Assembly: GCF_036898095.1 (NCBI RefSeq)
Contig: NC_090767.1
Location: forward strand, 24,760,570-24,824,569
DNA from: Palaemon carinicauda
Lineage: Eukaryota; Arthropoda; Malacostraca; Decapoda; Palaemonidae
DNA: 64,000 nucleotides
Direction of reading: 5' to 3'
The notes beneath the pieces were generated by a model. That model was not told the origin of the DNA and made no database searches. It saw only the letters and a list, made by a program, of their open reading frames with translations. The translations under genes and the position numbers were made by a program. Shown in pieces: positions 31,370-42,860 of the stretch. The stretch's first letter is position 1; each line of letters begins with the position of its first letter.

Positions 31370-32847
31370 ATTCTAGAATTTTCTGTCTGTCGAGTTTTAT
31401 AACTTTACTTTTATGAGTAATTCTGTTGATCTATTTATTTACCCGTCAGGTTTTATGGAAAATAATTTGGTCTTTAGAACTGCAGTTACACCATAGTGTT
31501 TTGTATTATTTTTTTACATATAGTTTTTAAAAATAATTATTCCTGTAAGTGCTATGAGGTACTTTAAAGTTTTTGGTTACATTTCTGCATATCTAGTTCT
31601 AGGAGAAATAATTTCTTTCATACGTGCAATTGTTAAGTTTTAGTTTTGAAATTTCTTTTGCAAGCAGTTTGGGATATTTCTCCTTTAAGGTTTTAGGAGA
31701 AATACTTTATTCATGAGAGTAATTCATTTAATGTTTTAGAAGAAATATTTGATTCATTGGAGTATTTCATTTAATTTTCCCATTAGATATATTTTTGCTT
31801 AATGAAACAAGTTTTTCAAAATATTAACTATCTTACAGATGTTGATGTAACAGCTGGTCAATCGTTAGATGACCTCGTCTCTTCGCCAATCGAGAATATT
31901 CCTCCATCATCGAGAACAATGACACCAACAATTTATTAAGTTGTGATTAACGTGACAGTCTTAAATACTGAAGAATGAAATCATGACTTAATTTATCGCC
32001 TTTTCGCCATCATAGATTATTGGTATGATGGTATTATGTGCTGGTTGTGTTTCCACTAGGTCAAGGCGCAGGTTTTTAAAATTTCATTATACAAAGGGCT
32101 TGTGCTAAGAATGAAGCTTATTACTGGTGGTTTAATTATTCTTTGTTCCTACACATAATATAAACCACCGACCTTTGAAAGGAGTGTAAACTCAGCGCGA
32201 GCTGGAATGACCGTTAAACGGTTAAACTTTGACTTTGGCCTCCAGACAGTATAATTTAAATTACTTTTTCAGCGTCCTGATCTGGTATAAATCTTTTGCT
32301 TCTTCTTCTTTCAAGATGAACAAATGCGCTACAGACATTATTGCTGAAAGGATGTTAATGGAGGAGGAATCCAATGATATGAGTGGTAATGGGGTTTCAT
32401 GATATCTGGAATAGTGACAGTTTTCTGTGCTACCTGTTGCTATTTGTTGTCCAACATACTTCTCCTGTTGAATGTCATGTCTGTTGTGTTTTATCCCTCA
32501 TTTGTCACCTTATCAGGACGACAACATCACAATAATGTGAATTTAAAGAGCAGTTGATTTTCCCTTGAATTTACAGTTGTTCGTCAGGGGAAGAGTTCTG
32601 CTGCTACAGTGTGTAAAGGGGGAGGGCATTGCATTTCATATTTGTTTTGTAGTGGAGTAGATAACAGAAAATTTTCAGGAGAAAATTTTTGCCTCCAGAA
32701 ACCAGTACCAACATTGGCACACTTACCCATTGGAGAGTGCTCTTTTGATAAGACCCATTAGCCACTTAAAAGTTAAAGATGACTACAAGTTTTCCAAGAT
32801 TGATGCCATTGCATTTACAGAAATATTGTATTTCACAGTGAAATTGG
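31370..32847. other. no gene recognised
   Basis: AT-rich sequence. A short ATG frame at about 32315 gives some 25 codons and stops. No repeat family was recognised. Confidence 0.5.
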
Positions 32848-33990
32848 GGCTGAGACAGGGATGTATGATGTCACCATGGGTTGTTCAATTTGTTTGTTGA
32901 TGGATTGGGGAGAGAGGTGAATGCTCGAGTTCTTGGTCGAAGATTGAAACCAATAGACGAAAGTGATCATGAATGGGAGGTAACTCGGTTGTTGTTTGCG
33001 GATGATTCTGTATATGTTGCAGACTCCGAAGACAAGCTTGGTCGATTAGTGACTGAGTTTGGAAGGGTATGTGAGAGGAAGAGTTAAGAGTTAATGTGGG
33101 TAAGAGTAAGGTTATGGGATGCACGAGAAGGTAGGATGGTACGAGGTTGAATGGAGAGTTACTTGAAATAGATCAGTTTAAGTACTTAGGGTCTGTTGTT
33201 GCAGCAAATGGTGGAGTGAAAGCAGATGTACGTCAGCGAGTACGTCAGTGTATGAAGGATGCTAAGTGTCGGAGTCAGTGAAGGAGTGGTAAAGAATACA
33301 GGTTTAGGCATGAATGTAAAGAGAGTTCTGTATGAGAAAGTGATTGTACCAACTGTGATGTATGGATCGGAGTTGTAGGGAATGAAAGTGACTGAGAGAC
33401 AGAAATTGAATGTGTTTGAGGTAAATTGTCTGAGGAGTATGGCTAGTGTATCTTAATTACATAGGGTTAGGAACGAAGTGGTGAGGGTGAGAACGGGTGT
33501 AAGAAATTATTTAGCAGTTAGAGTGGATATGAATGTGTTAAGGTGGTTTGGCCATATTGAGAGAATGGAAAGTGGCTGTCTGCTAAAAAAGGTGATGAAT
33601 GCGAGAGTTGATGGGAGAAGTACAAGAGGAAGCCAAGGTTTGGGTGGAGTGGAGAAAGCTCTGGGTGATAGGAGGATAGATGTGAGAGGCAAGAGAGCGT
33701 GCTAGAAATAGGAATGAATGGCGATCAATTGTGACGCGGTTCCGATAGGCCTTGCTGCTTCCTCCGGTCTCCTTGGTGACCGCGGAGGTAGCAGCAGTAG
33801 GGGAGTCAGCATATGAAACTTCATTTCTGGTGGATAACGGGGGAGGGTGGGCTGTGGCACCCTAGCAGTACCAGCCAAACACGGCTGAATCCCTCGTCAA
33901 GCTGGGAGGACCGTAGAGGGGAAAGGTCCCCTTTTGTTCCTTTGTTTAATGTCGGCTATCCCCCCCCCCATTGGGAGAAATACATTGGTA
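32848..33990 (+). mobile_element. 3' end of an endonuclease-RT type LINE, decayed
   Basis: The RT C-terminal half starts at GLRQGCMMSPW (32850), with a 1-base gain near 32878 that shifts to LFNLFVDGL. The active site is LLFADDSVYVAD (about 32992), followed by DQFKYLGSVVAANGG (33174) and VDMNVLRWFGHIERMESG (33523). At least four stops or shifts interrupt it. After the coding end near 33705 comes a 3' UTR with GGGGGAGGGTGGGCTGTGGC and ATGTCGGCTATCCCCCCCCC. Two shorter copies of the same 3' end lie at 47310 and 49516. Clade assignment (RTE/Jockey-like) is tentative. Confidence 0.8.
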
Positions 33991-34477
33991 AATAGATAGA
34001 CAACAAAATCGCAAAACCATGACCTATTTGAATGATCTTGGTGTCAACTCATACATTTTTCACTATATAGAATCCTAATTTGGAACTACGAACAACTCGA
34101 TGGCTTCCTTGTACTAACAGAGAGGATGTCAATGCACAACCAGGGCACACTGGAAGGCACTGGTGCTGTGAAACCTAGCATAGCGTTCAGTTTCAACTGA
34201 ATGATAATTTAGAATGCACAAATAAATAGTTTAATATCCCAAATGCTGTCGAATAAGCCCAGCATCAGTTAGTTTTTCTAAACCCCGGTCAGGTGTCAGT
34301 CATTGCCGCTGACCAGGTGAAGTATGCCGTAGTTAAGTAGGTCCAGTGGCTCTGCCTCTTATTGGGATGACAAGTTTGTCATAATAATGAGGATCTTACA
34401 TATTGAGGTTGTTGTGCTGAAGTCTATTTGAACTCTACTCCAGGACAGGACAGGATAAGATCCTAGTGGAGGCAGGG
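33991..34477. other. no gene recognised
   Basis: No ORF, repeat or motif I can name. Confidence 0.5.

Positions 34478-34532
<55 letters not shown>
34478..34532. repeat. (ATT)n microsatellite
   Basis: About 18 uninterrupted ATT units directly next to the inverted LINE tail that follows. Confidence 0.95.
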
Positions 34533-34533
<1 letters not shown>

Positions 34534-34715
34534 AGGCTAAGTTATAACAAAAGTTGGAGAATCAAGATGCTATAAGCCCAATGGCTCCAACAAGGAAAAT
34601 AGCCCAGTGAAAAAAAAGAAAATAAACATACTACAAGAGAAACGTAATAAACAATCAAAATAAAATATTTTAAGAACAGCAACAACCTTAAATTAGATCT
34701 TTCATAAATAAACTT
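34533..34715 (-). mobile_element. CR1/Jockey-like LINE 3' tail
   Basis: The reverse complement reads through TTTCACTGGGCTATTTTCCT and GGAGCCATTGGGCTTATAGC and ends at the ATT repeat. It is the same tail family as 17907-18125. Confidence 0.75.
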
Positions 34716-35869
34716 TAAAAGATGCAAAAAAAAAAAAAATTAATTTCTGACAGCTTCGAGCATCACTAGGACATGACAGATGCATCGGGTAACACGCAGT
34801 CTGTACAAGCTTCTGAAGGCCCCCGACACGAACTACTTGAATGAGACAGATGAATAACCTTAAGAGGTTCTTAGCATCACAGCTTGGTGTGAGCTTCACT
34901 AACTGTAAATTACCTGTTTCATTTTTGGTATATGATACTGTCAATGGCACTGGTGATCCTTTTTGATGTTCTAATCCTTCAGGGAAGCCAATTTCTTCCT
35001 GTACTGTCAGTCACTGACTGAGCTGCTACCATACTACTTTGCAAACAACAATGCAAACTATGCATGATGGCTTCCAATCCATTACACACACACAATGACA
35101 CTGGGAATAGAAGCATCCACAGGTGGCTTAGAAATTCCAGACTGGAAACTTTGTTGTACACAATCGAGCTGACAGTTCTTAGCAGTGGCTATTGATCAAG
35201 CTAACAACCAGGCCAATGCTGTCATTAAGGCAGACAGGTGAGTGATTAGATTGACTGAAGACCTATCAGCAGTGAGAAGATGGACTATAGCTGGTCCTGA
35301 AGTCAACCACATGGTTGCATAGTGTGAGGTAGCATGTGAGTAACAGGATCTGTTGACTCTCTTCAAGCAAAAAGTGCTGAAGGCAGACTGTCAACTGTTC
35401 TCCAATCTGTTGTTGCCATGCCAGAGGAGAGAAAGTGAACTGAAAAGGCTTCTTCTCTCATTGCATCTTTCTGCCCTCGGCAATGGTGGAAAGCTCCACA
35501 CCTGTCAGAAATCCCAACTTGCTACCATTTTTGGAAGCCAAATTACATCAACCGAGGCTAAGCCAGATTTCAATACCACCACTATTGCTGATGCAGTGTA
35601 AATAAACAGGTTGCACTTATGGAGTTGAAAGATGTTCAAAGTGTATGTTATGCTCTATGTCCTTTTTACGATACAAGCATACTCCAGTACAAGAAGAATA
35701 AACATTATTTGATATCCACTGGGCATCTAGTCTGAAAGCTGAAACAAGATCAAAGGAAGGATGCAGGGTGAAACTTAGTGTGATAAGTGAGGGCAAAATT
35801 CCCTTGAGTTGGTGAAACTTCCTTTGAGAAAATGAGGACAAAGTTAAACTGTACAAATTTCTGGCTGAT
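34716..35869. other. no intact gene; possible coding relic
   Basis: Short frames only. The segment 35350-35600 gives KAFQ-less, Leu/Ser-rich frames open for about 80 codons, without a recognised family. It may belong with the relic at 35870-36216. Confidence 0.35.
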
Positions 35870-36216
35870 GAGATTATGTGGCTACACCAAATCTGATCAT
35901 TTTTACCAAAATGGAAGATACTGTTAGCAACCACGCTATACATCTGGCTGGGTTTGCACCATGTAGTCGTGAAGATGATGACATGCAGGTCTATGTGTAT
36001 GTCAGGCATGCAACAGAAGCAGGCAGAAAAACCAGCAACACACATCTTTATTACAGTCAATGTTCTGCAGACACTTCAGGAGCTAGATCTGCAGCAATTG
36101 AGGGTTGCCTTCATTCAGGGGTGGATTCCTGTACATGACTTTTGTTGCACTCTTGAAGAAAAGACCAAAGCGTAGGCTCTTCATCTATGCCTTCACTGGC
36201 CACAATGTTTATGATT
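35870..36216 (+). pseudogene. relic of an uncharacterised animal protein family (AFTG motif)
   Basis: Three frames in turn resemble one protein: LAGFAPCSREDDDMQVYVYV and VRHATEAG, then ITVNVLQTLQEL and IPVHDFC, then FIYAFTGHNVYDL. Relatives known to me from many invertebrate genomes read CSHEEADTR, then FHAFTGCDTVS. The copy is frameshifted at least twice and ends where DIRS-D begins. Function is unknown; these proteins are often repetitive and may be transposon-derived. Confidence 0.35.
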
Positions 36217-36535
36217 TGGGTGAGATGGCCATGTCATCCAGATGGAAGGTTCCTATTGGCAGCTTTCTAAGGGATATTTGGCTACAGTGATACTCCCAGA
36301 GAATTGATTTTAGGTCTCCAGAATTCTAACTCCTGGCGCGAGTATCCTTAAAATTTTTCTTAAGGATATCGCATATTATCAGGGGACGTATATCTTGATA
36401 CGACACATGGCAATCTTCACCCCGAATAGCGTTTTCGCTTTGAGGGGGAAGAGTGGCGAAATTGAAGGGGAGCCGTTATCAATGTTACCCATCCTCCCCT
36501 ACTATTACAGGGCTTCAAGATGGCGCTCATTCCTT
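36217..36535 (+). repeat. DIRS-D inverted repeat, left (element 3' end)
   Basis: Begins TTGGGTGAGATGGCC and includes TCCAGAATTCTAACTCCTGG, the palindromic CCTTAAAATTTTTCTTAAGG, and ATAGCGTTTTCGCTTTGAGG. It pairs with 44755-45066. Confidence 0.9.
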
Positions 36536-36607
36536 GTAGCATTGAGCATGGTGCTACAGATATAGTAGTTTTGGGAGGGATTATTACCTAAGCCTTTTCT
36601 TAGAAAA

Positions 36608-36705
36608 GGAGGCCATCTCACCCAAAAATAGATTTTTCGCTTTGCTTCAAAATCCATTTTTTGGGCTCAAGCCACGTCGTCCTGATGGAAGTTTACCAGA
36701 GAATT
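36608..36705. repeat. DIRS-D internal complementary region
   Basis: GGCCATCTCACCCAA is complementary to the left end (36215-36230). GGGCTCAAGCCACGTCGTCC followed by TGATGGAAG is complementary to the right end (45030-45060). An AT-rich bridge of about 35 bases joins them. Confidence 0.88.
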
Positions 36706-37400
36706 ACTTGAAAGTACTGTATCTGTGGGTTTGTATAAGTGCCTCAACCTTGGATTAGCTTTTACATGGTCATCCAGACCATTGAGAGATATGACGATAC
36801 CGTTATACGTCACTACCACTAATCATGGAACAATGTTTGGGCTTCCTGCCCCCTGCAGGGAAGTGTCTTTGCTAGACAGTAAAAAGCTTCAAGGTTTGTA
36901 TACGTGTAGAAACAAATATAAGTATCAATCAGATTTATTTGTTTCTATGTATCAGTACAATAAGTAGGAATTTTACTTAGGAAATAAGTAAAAGAACTCC
37001 GGCTACTTTTTATTTTGCTACTTATGGGGCGAAATAAGACGCAATTACACATTTTATTCATTTATTTATTCATTTATTTAAGTTGAATGAGTAAATGGAG
37101 TAACGTGTAATAAATATAAAAGAGAATTATACATTCAACATATACAGACAATGTTTTTCTACCTGAAAGGGAAGAAAGTGGTTAATGCCACTCATAATAA
37201 TTGATAAAATTATCAAGATAATTTTTACAGTAAATGTTGGATACTATCAACACTTTGTACAGTGTACACATGGCACAAGCGTCATTTGTATGATTCTTCG
37301 ACTGAAAATTGAACAGTCTTAGTAAGGATTTGCACTAGAAAGAGTCAACATCTTTTCACCCGAATTGAGAGTCCCAATCAATTCACTGTTCATCGCAGCA
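36706..37400 (-). other. DIRS-D 3' untranslated region
   Basis: No ORF of note between the recombinase stop (37401-37403) and the ICR. AT-rich, with an ATTTATTCATTTATTTATTC run near 37060. Confidence 0.5.
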
Positions 37401-37958
37401 CTAGACGACAGGTTTCACTACGCTACCTGCCGCCACCACATGACGTTTGAGTTCGTGCACTTGCTTCGCATAATATTTGTAAAACACTCTAGAGGACTTC
37501 CAACCAGTGTATGAGCAAAGACGCTCAAAGTCCATATACTGAAGAAAAAGTTCAGTGAGGAAGCAATTTTTCTCGGATCATGGCTTGCAGGTGTACTGTC
37601 AGGATCTGGTCTGCGAATGAAGTAGGTGAGCTTCGCCCTCAGCTGTTTTAGGGATAGGTTTGATCCTGAGGTTTCGCTTTTGAAGAGCTGTCCTCCCCTG
37701 AAGTCTGAAGTTCTTCGAAGATAGGCCTTTGGACATTCTACTGAACATAGAGAGACATCTTCCTTCAGAGGGCAGATTCTCCAGGTGGGTAGCTCGTTCT
37801 TGACGAGAAAGGTAGGATCAGGAAAGAGATTCAGTTCTCCCGCTTCTGTGTACTGAATATGGCCCTCGTCTCTTGATTGGGGTACTATTTCACTAACTCT
37901 AGCCCTTGAGGCTATAGCGAACAGGAAAAAGGGATTTTGACGAAGGAAAAATCTATTT
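37401..37958 (-). pseudogene. DIRS-D tyrosine recombinase, C-terminal part
   Basis: On the minus strand it begins PFFLFAIASRARVSEI with the first catalytic Arg. It continues through FLVKNELPTWRICPL, then ASHDPRKIASSLNF (His and Arg), a 1-base slip near 37556, and YTGWKSSRVFYKYYAKQ with the Trp and Tyr nucleophile. It ends AAGSVVKPVV at a TAG. The N-terminal part lies at 43150-43600, on the other side of the inserted DIRS-C. It is not one open frame because of the slip. Confidence 0.85.
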
Positions 37959-37969
37959 CTGGGCGAGAC

Positions 37970-38236
37970 CCCTGTGCCGCCCAGTGAAATGCTCCTTTAG
38001 CACCATTTCTAAGGTATATAACTGCTATATATTACCAGAGAAAAATTGCATAGGAAGGCCAGATTGAACCCAGCTCGCTCACCTATAAGGTGTCGGTATA
38101 ATACTGGGGCGTAATAATTCACAACCAGAGGTCTCGCACTATTTAGATATTTCCTCTTCAATATTCCTGACATAGCGAGGTGCCGTTCAACACCAATGCC
38201 ACGCAGGCCACTACTACCAACCCAGCCCACGCTAGT
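37970..38236 (+). repeat. DIRS-C inverted repeat, left
   Basis: From CTATTTCTGGGCGAGACC to CCCAGCCCACGCTAGTAAG; inverted match to 42861-43145 with a few differences. Confidence 0.9.
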
Positions 38237-38266
38237 AAGAGGAAGGAGATAGAAAGACGTAGTTAA

Positions 38267-38596
38267 TTAAGACTCAGCATGTTCAGGAGGAATCACATTC
38301 CCTGCTGCTACTGTAGTGAATTTAAGGGCTTCCAGAGGCTTTAAATAGTGACGTTTAAATGCTGTTGGGGACTTCCAGCCTGTATACTTAGTAAGTTCAG
38401 CGAAATTCATATAATGGAAGTAGTTAACTGCGGTAGCTACAGCTCGTATATCATGGACATGGGGGAATGAATCAGGATTAGCCTGTTTAATGAAATATAA
38501 AATTTGTTGCCTGATCCCCTTTAGGATAATAGTACCTCCGTGTTCTCTAATGAATAAGGGCCCAATTGCAGAACTTCCAACGGCTTCTGAATGCAT
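38267..38596 (-). pseudogene. DIRS-C tyrosine recombinase, C-terminal fragment
   Basis: A 109-codon open frame holds the end of the catalytic domain: HVHDIRAVATAVNYF (His and Arg), YTGWKSPTAFKRHYLKPLEA (Trp and Tyr nucleophile), then TVAAGNVIPPEH. The first catalytic Arg and the whole N-terminal domain are missing. The fragment starts only 27 bases after the gag stop, so an internal deletion of RT/RNase H and most of this gene has brought the two together. Confidence 0.85.
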
Positions 38597-38622
38597 AGAG
38601 CCTTCCTCCTACCTGAGGGTTC

Positions 38623-40657
38623 TCAATAGTTGGCTGTGGATTTGCCTCCTCGGCCTCCACGTGATCCTCTGCCGCGGTAGGAGGATCTTCCGCCGCCTCC
38701 GTTATGAAAGGTGCCCCTCATTCCGGAACCTCTAGCGCGTTGATAACCATGAGAGGTACCCCGGGATTCGTAGTTGGGGTTAAAGGCAGGGGAGGTAGGA
38801 AAAGAGGTGGAAGTCACCTGGCTCTGGGGGACCAACACATATTGTTGTTGGGGTTGAACCTTGGAAGTGGATGGCTGATTCCCCTGTGCCACTGGAAATA
38901 GGCTGGACCACTTGAAGTGGTTGACGGTATTGAGAAGAGTGATACGGGCGTAACCTCTTCCTGCCTCGAGATTGTATACTTGGTTGCTCAGACTTACGTT
39001 TGGGGACAAGGCCCCAGCTCTGATTAACCCTGGCTGCTTCACTCAAGACGTTGTTCACCAGGTCTTCCAAGAACAAATCCGGACCCCAGAACGGGGCCTT
39101 AATAAGCTTATTCGGTTCGTGCCGGATAGTTGCTTCAGCCAGAACATGCCTACGGCAACGGCGTCTGGCTACCAGAAAGTCGTAGGCATCCGAGATTACG
39201 GACTGAAGCAGCAACTTAGTTAGTACCTTGAAGACGGGCTCTTCTTCGTACATGAGGGAGAGCATCTCCGCCATCGTTCCGGAATTAAGAGTTCGACTGA
39301 ACCTGGACCAGGTCTCGAACTCGAGACGGATTAAGGAGTCCGGAAGCCTCGGAAGTTGTTCGCTGAACTGTGTTGCAGCACAGTCAGCGGCCAGTTTGCC
39401 AGTTGTAAAAGTGGCCTGGATATTATGCCAACACTCTTTGTCTGACGGGAACAGGAGAGATGTTGGGTCTGTCTCCCGCAGTTGTGGCAACGGTTTGTCC
39501 TCGGCGACAGCTTGAAGAGCTAACTCCATCATTTTTGTCATGCATGGAGTGGGAGTTTGTTCGTCCACTAGGATACATGGTGTAAGAACTCTTGTGGGGT
39601 GTTAGCATGGTACTGGCGCAATCCCATTCGTTCAAGGTTCAAACCCAAGTAGATTGAGCTTGCTCCTTGGGGTAGATAACGGTCTCTTTTGGGACCTTAT
39701 CCAACCTAACGAGAGCCTCCTCGGTCAGCCGGGCGAAGCCGGGCAATGGAAATTGAAGACAAGGAGGGAAAAACTCAAAATCCTCGATAGGACGGCTGCC
39801 ACAACCTTCGATGGTCAACATCCCATCGGTGTAGGGAGAGTGCAAGGCCATTCTCCAAGGGTTGTTTTTAGTGAAGGGCGGGAGCTTAGAGGCGTCCGGG
39901 ATAACAAACTGCTGTTGTTGTGGCAATCCCTTTCTCATGAGGCCCTCCATGAGACCCTCTTGGGTCTGCAGTCTGTCGGTGATAGATGACATCATGGAGC
40001 CGATCTGAGTCAGCAACTTAGATGAAAAGGCCTCCGGGTCAAAGGCCGCCGGGGCAGTTGTAGGGGCTGTCTGCACTCCCGGGTCGTGAGAGGAAGAGGA
40101 GGCGACAGCAGAGTCTGTTGGGACTCCTGAGAGGGAAGTCATTATAGACTTCGAAGACTTCGGTGGTTTAGAATTCTTACGAGTCTTCAGTAAAAGTCTC
40201 TTCTGAGATTTGACCTTAAGGGGAATAGGTTGGGATCTGGTATCAGACCCTGGGCCCCCGAGAAACCCTGAAAGGAAGAAACATTAGACGAAGTGGAGAA
40301 AGACGGGCTAAGGAGAGGAATCTTAGCCCGGGACCCATCTACCTCATCTACCTCCTTACCTGGTTCTGGCTCGTCAAGAGCCATAGGTTAAACGTCAAGG
40401 TTCAAGGCGGCGACGTTGTCGATAGGGTCGTTGGTTGATTCTAGGTCCACCAGGAGGCCCCGGGTCGCGTTAATGTCCGCCATGATGGGGGCCGCAACAT
40501 CCTTGGGAACTGCTGCTGATGATTTAGCGTTCGGTGAAATCAAATTACACCACTCCTCCTGTAGAACGTAAGGCTGCTTGGCCTTCACGTTGCGAGCGAA
40601 GCCACCTACCCAGGCTTTCAGGGTTGCCCGGGCCGAAGTCTTAGCAGACTGGGAACT
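38623..40657 (-). pseudogene. DIRS-C Gag, main exon, disrupted
   Basis: On the minus strand it starts after a splice acceptor (CTTTCAG) at 40658 with SSQSAKTSARATLKAWVGGF. It passes a TAA at 40388-40390 and frame changes near 40260 and 39640. The open pieces are 40142-39639 (with a Gln-rich stretch and ASKLPPFTKNNPW), 39568-38780 (a largely helical capsid-like region with FLEDLVNNVLSEAARVNQSW) and 39042-38623 (RG/GY-rich tail RSSYRGRGSRGGRGG). The RG-rich end is the same design as in families A and B. Particle-protein function is inferred. Confidence 0.7.
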
Positions 40658-40811
40658 CTGAAAGATATACTTTTATTAGTATAGAGATCCGGAGAAGTGA
40701 AGATAGCATAGTTGAAAAGGAATGAATCGATCAAAATTGTAAAAAGAAAGGGCATTGATATTAAAGGTTAGACCATGTGTAACGTTGGATCGAAACCTTG
40801 GGGATACTCAC
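40658..40811 (-). other. putative intron in DIRS-C gag
   Basis: Donor G|GTGAGT at 40811 and acceptor TATCTTTCAG ending at 40658 (minus strand) flank 154 AT-rich bases. The upstream exon is exactly 57 codons from its ATG, and the downstream exon continues in frame. Confidence 0.6.
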
Positions 40812-40982
40812 CGAATCCGAGGAGAGGATGGTAACCAATTCGTAGCATATGAGGCAGTTGTCAGGATGCCATACCACCAAGTCGTCCATCTAGATGCCAC
40901 AGTTGGCATGTGACCTGCAGACATCGTGGCCACAAGGTTGATGGAGAACGGCCGCGCAGGCTGTCATTTGGCAATGGACCAT
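40812..40982 (-). pseudogene. DIRS-C Gag first coding exon with cysteine/histidine cluster
   Basis: Preceded by an acceptor (TTTTTATTACAG) directly before the ATG. The 57 codons read MVHCQMTACAAVLHQPCGHD, then VCRSHANC, a TAG stop at codon 31, and VVWHPDNCLICYEL. Several Cys and His residues suggest zinc binding, in the same N-terminal position as the cysteine fingers of DIRS-A and DIRS-B Gag, though the spacing differs. Confidence 0.6.
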
Positions 40983-42860
40983 CTGTAATAAAAATGATCC
41001 ATGAGTACCTCATATAAAATATCTCACGAAGGGTCCGGCTACTAAAATTAAGTCAGGATGCACTTCGACATATAGACTAAAGGTATGTTGTAACAGCTTA
41101 AGATATTTCAGAAGGGACCCGGGGGGACCGCGTAAAGAATTAAGTCATGATGCACTTAAATATAGACTAAGGGTACATTACAGTAAACTTAGAAAAATAA
41201 CATCTGAGAAAGCATCTAGTTCCGTAGTTATGATCATTCAAAAGAGTGTTGTCTATGGCAAAATATATAATAACCCGTCCATATTGCGGGAGGGTAATCA
41301 TAGTAGTAGGGTTGGTACCGTCAGACCCGGGAGACAGCTGCGGGCGGCCCGGGGGCTGAGCCAGCCGTGGGGGGGAGGTGAACGAAGGGAGGGAGGGTGG
41401 GAGGAGCCAAGGGATCCATTGCCCTCCCAACCCAAACGTATCGGGGCAAGGGCAATGTCCAACTCGGTTAAACTCAAACTCACATTCTAGTAAGATTCCT
41501 CCAAGAAAGGGGGAATATCATAACAGTCCCGTGACGTACGGAAACTCGTAACGCAAGACACTCTAAACCCAAAAACTGATGAAATTCTAATAATAATGGA
41601 AGTTCCGTAGGTTGCGGATCATACGTGTCTCCTAACAAACACAATAGCGTTCTACATCCAAGATTGTAATACAGTATTGAAATAATAGAGATCCCGTGGG
41701 GTACGGAACATATGTGAAAGAAACCCAGACGAACCCAGTTCTCCTTCCCCGTCGACTGATGGCCAATCAGGGCGGCGGGGGGAAAACGGGAAACGACCAG
41801 GTACATGAGTACTGGATGAAACCCCGGGGGAAGTTCTCGATACCCATTATTGAGACGTAATGAATCCCAGTAAGGGATGGGAGGTGGGGGGGAAGGTGGT
41901 GGGAAGACAGAGGTACAAGAAGACTCGACCCGTAGTGTCAAACCCCGCATACAACTAACAGGAGGAGAGAGGGACCCCTGGGTTGGGGGTAAGATAGTGG
42001 GGGAGGCGAGAACTAGTCCATGAGGGGGTACATGGAGATCACGTGAACAGGAGACAGGGATACCAACCTGTCCGATAACTACGAAATACAGTAGATCATG
42101 ACGGAACAAGTAATGATTAATGATCAATATATGTCAAATTAAAAAAATGTAATGCATTGAACTGGAATAAAGGCATGCATAAAACAACGTTAGTAAGAGA
42201 GGAACGCAAGAGAGTGGCAGGGGAATATGACGGGGAGCCTCCAGAGCGGGTGAGACGCTCTGATCAGGGGTGCCAACCGACCAACTACTGCGGGTGGATG
42301 CCGAACAGTAAGATAAGTAAAATAACTGCCTCGTGAGACTCCCACTCAAAATAAGTAAATAATGAGACTAGATGGTAATCGTTGGAGTATAAAATGATAA
42401 TTATCGATAATTGACAATAAAATAAGGCATATGCGAAACCAACTAGATCAAACCCGAAGGCAGGCATGCCAACCGAGATCAAGCTATGATACGTAGATAA
42501 TACCATATAATACAATATGATTATGATACTCACAAAACGCAGTATTGGGTGTAATGGTGAAAGAACTGTAAATAATGTTCGAAACGAATAACAATTAGTA
42601 ATGAAAACAAATTAGTAAAACGTTACGAACGAGCGCGGGAGGAAGCGCGCCAACAAGGGACCGCGGACGGTCGGATCAGCGAGGCAATAACACTCGAATA
42701 ATTTAACAAAGGCAATGCTACCTCCCAAAGCTCAAAACTCATAGATCTGGTACTTAACTTTGATGGAGTGACCTGAGTGTCCGACATCAGTACGAATATA
42801 GAGAAAAACACCAAAAAACGCAAAGCGCGAGTGGAACGGGTGCTATATAAGGAGTGGGTT
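40983..42860 (-). other. DIRS-C 5' region
   Basis: No convincing coding potential. A 215-codon minus-strand frame (41480-42127) lacks recognisable domains. A 5' exon spliced to the acceptor at 40983 is expected here but its donor was not identified. Confidence 0.45.

Noticed and set aside
41480..42127. A 215-codon minus-strand ORF in the DIRS-C 5' region
   Set aside because: No domain, low-complexity Pro/Leu content, and it lies between the terminal repeat and the first recognised gag exon; likely chance.
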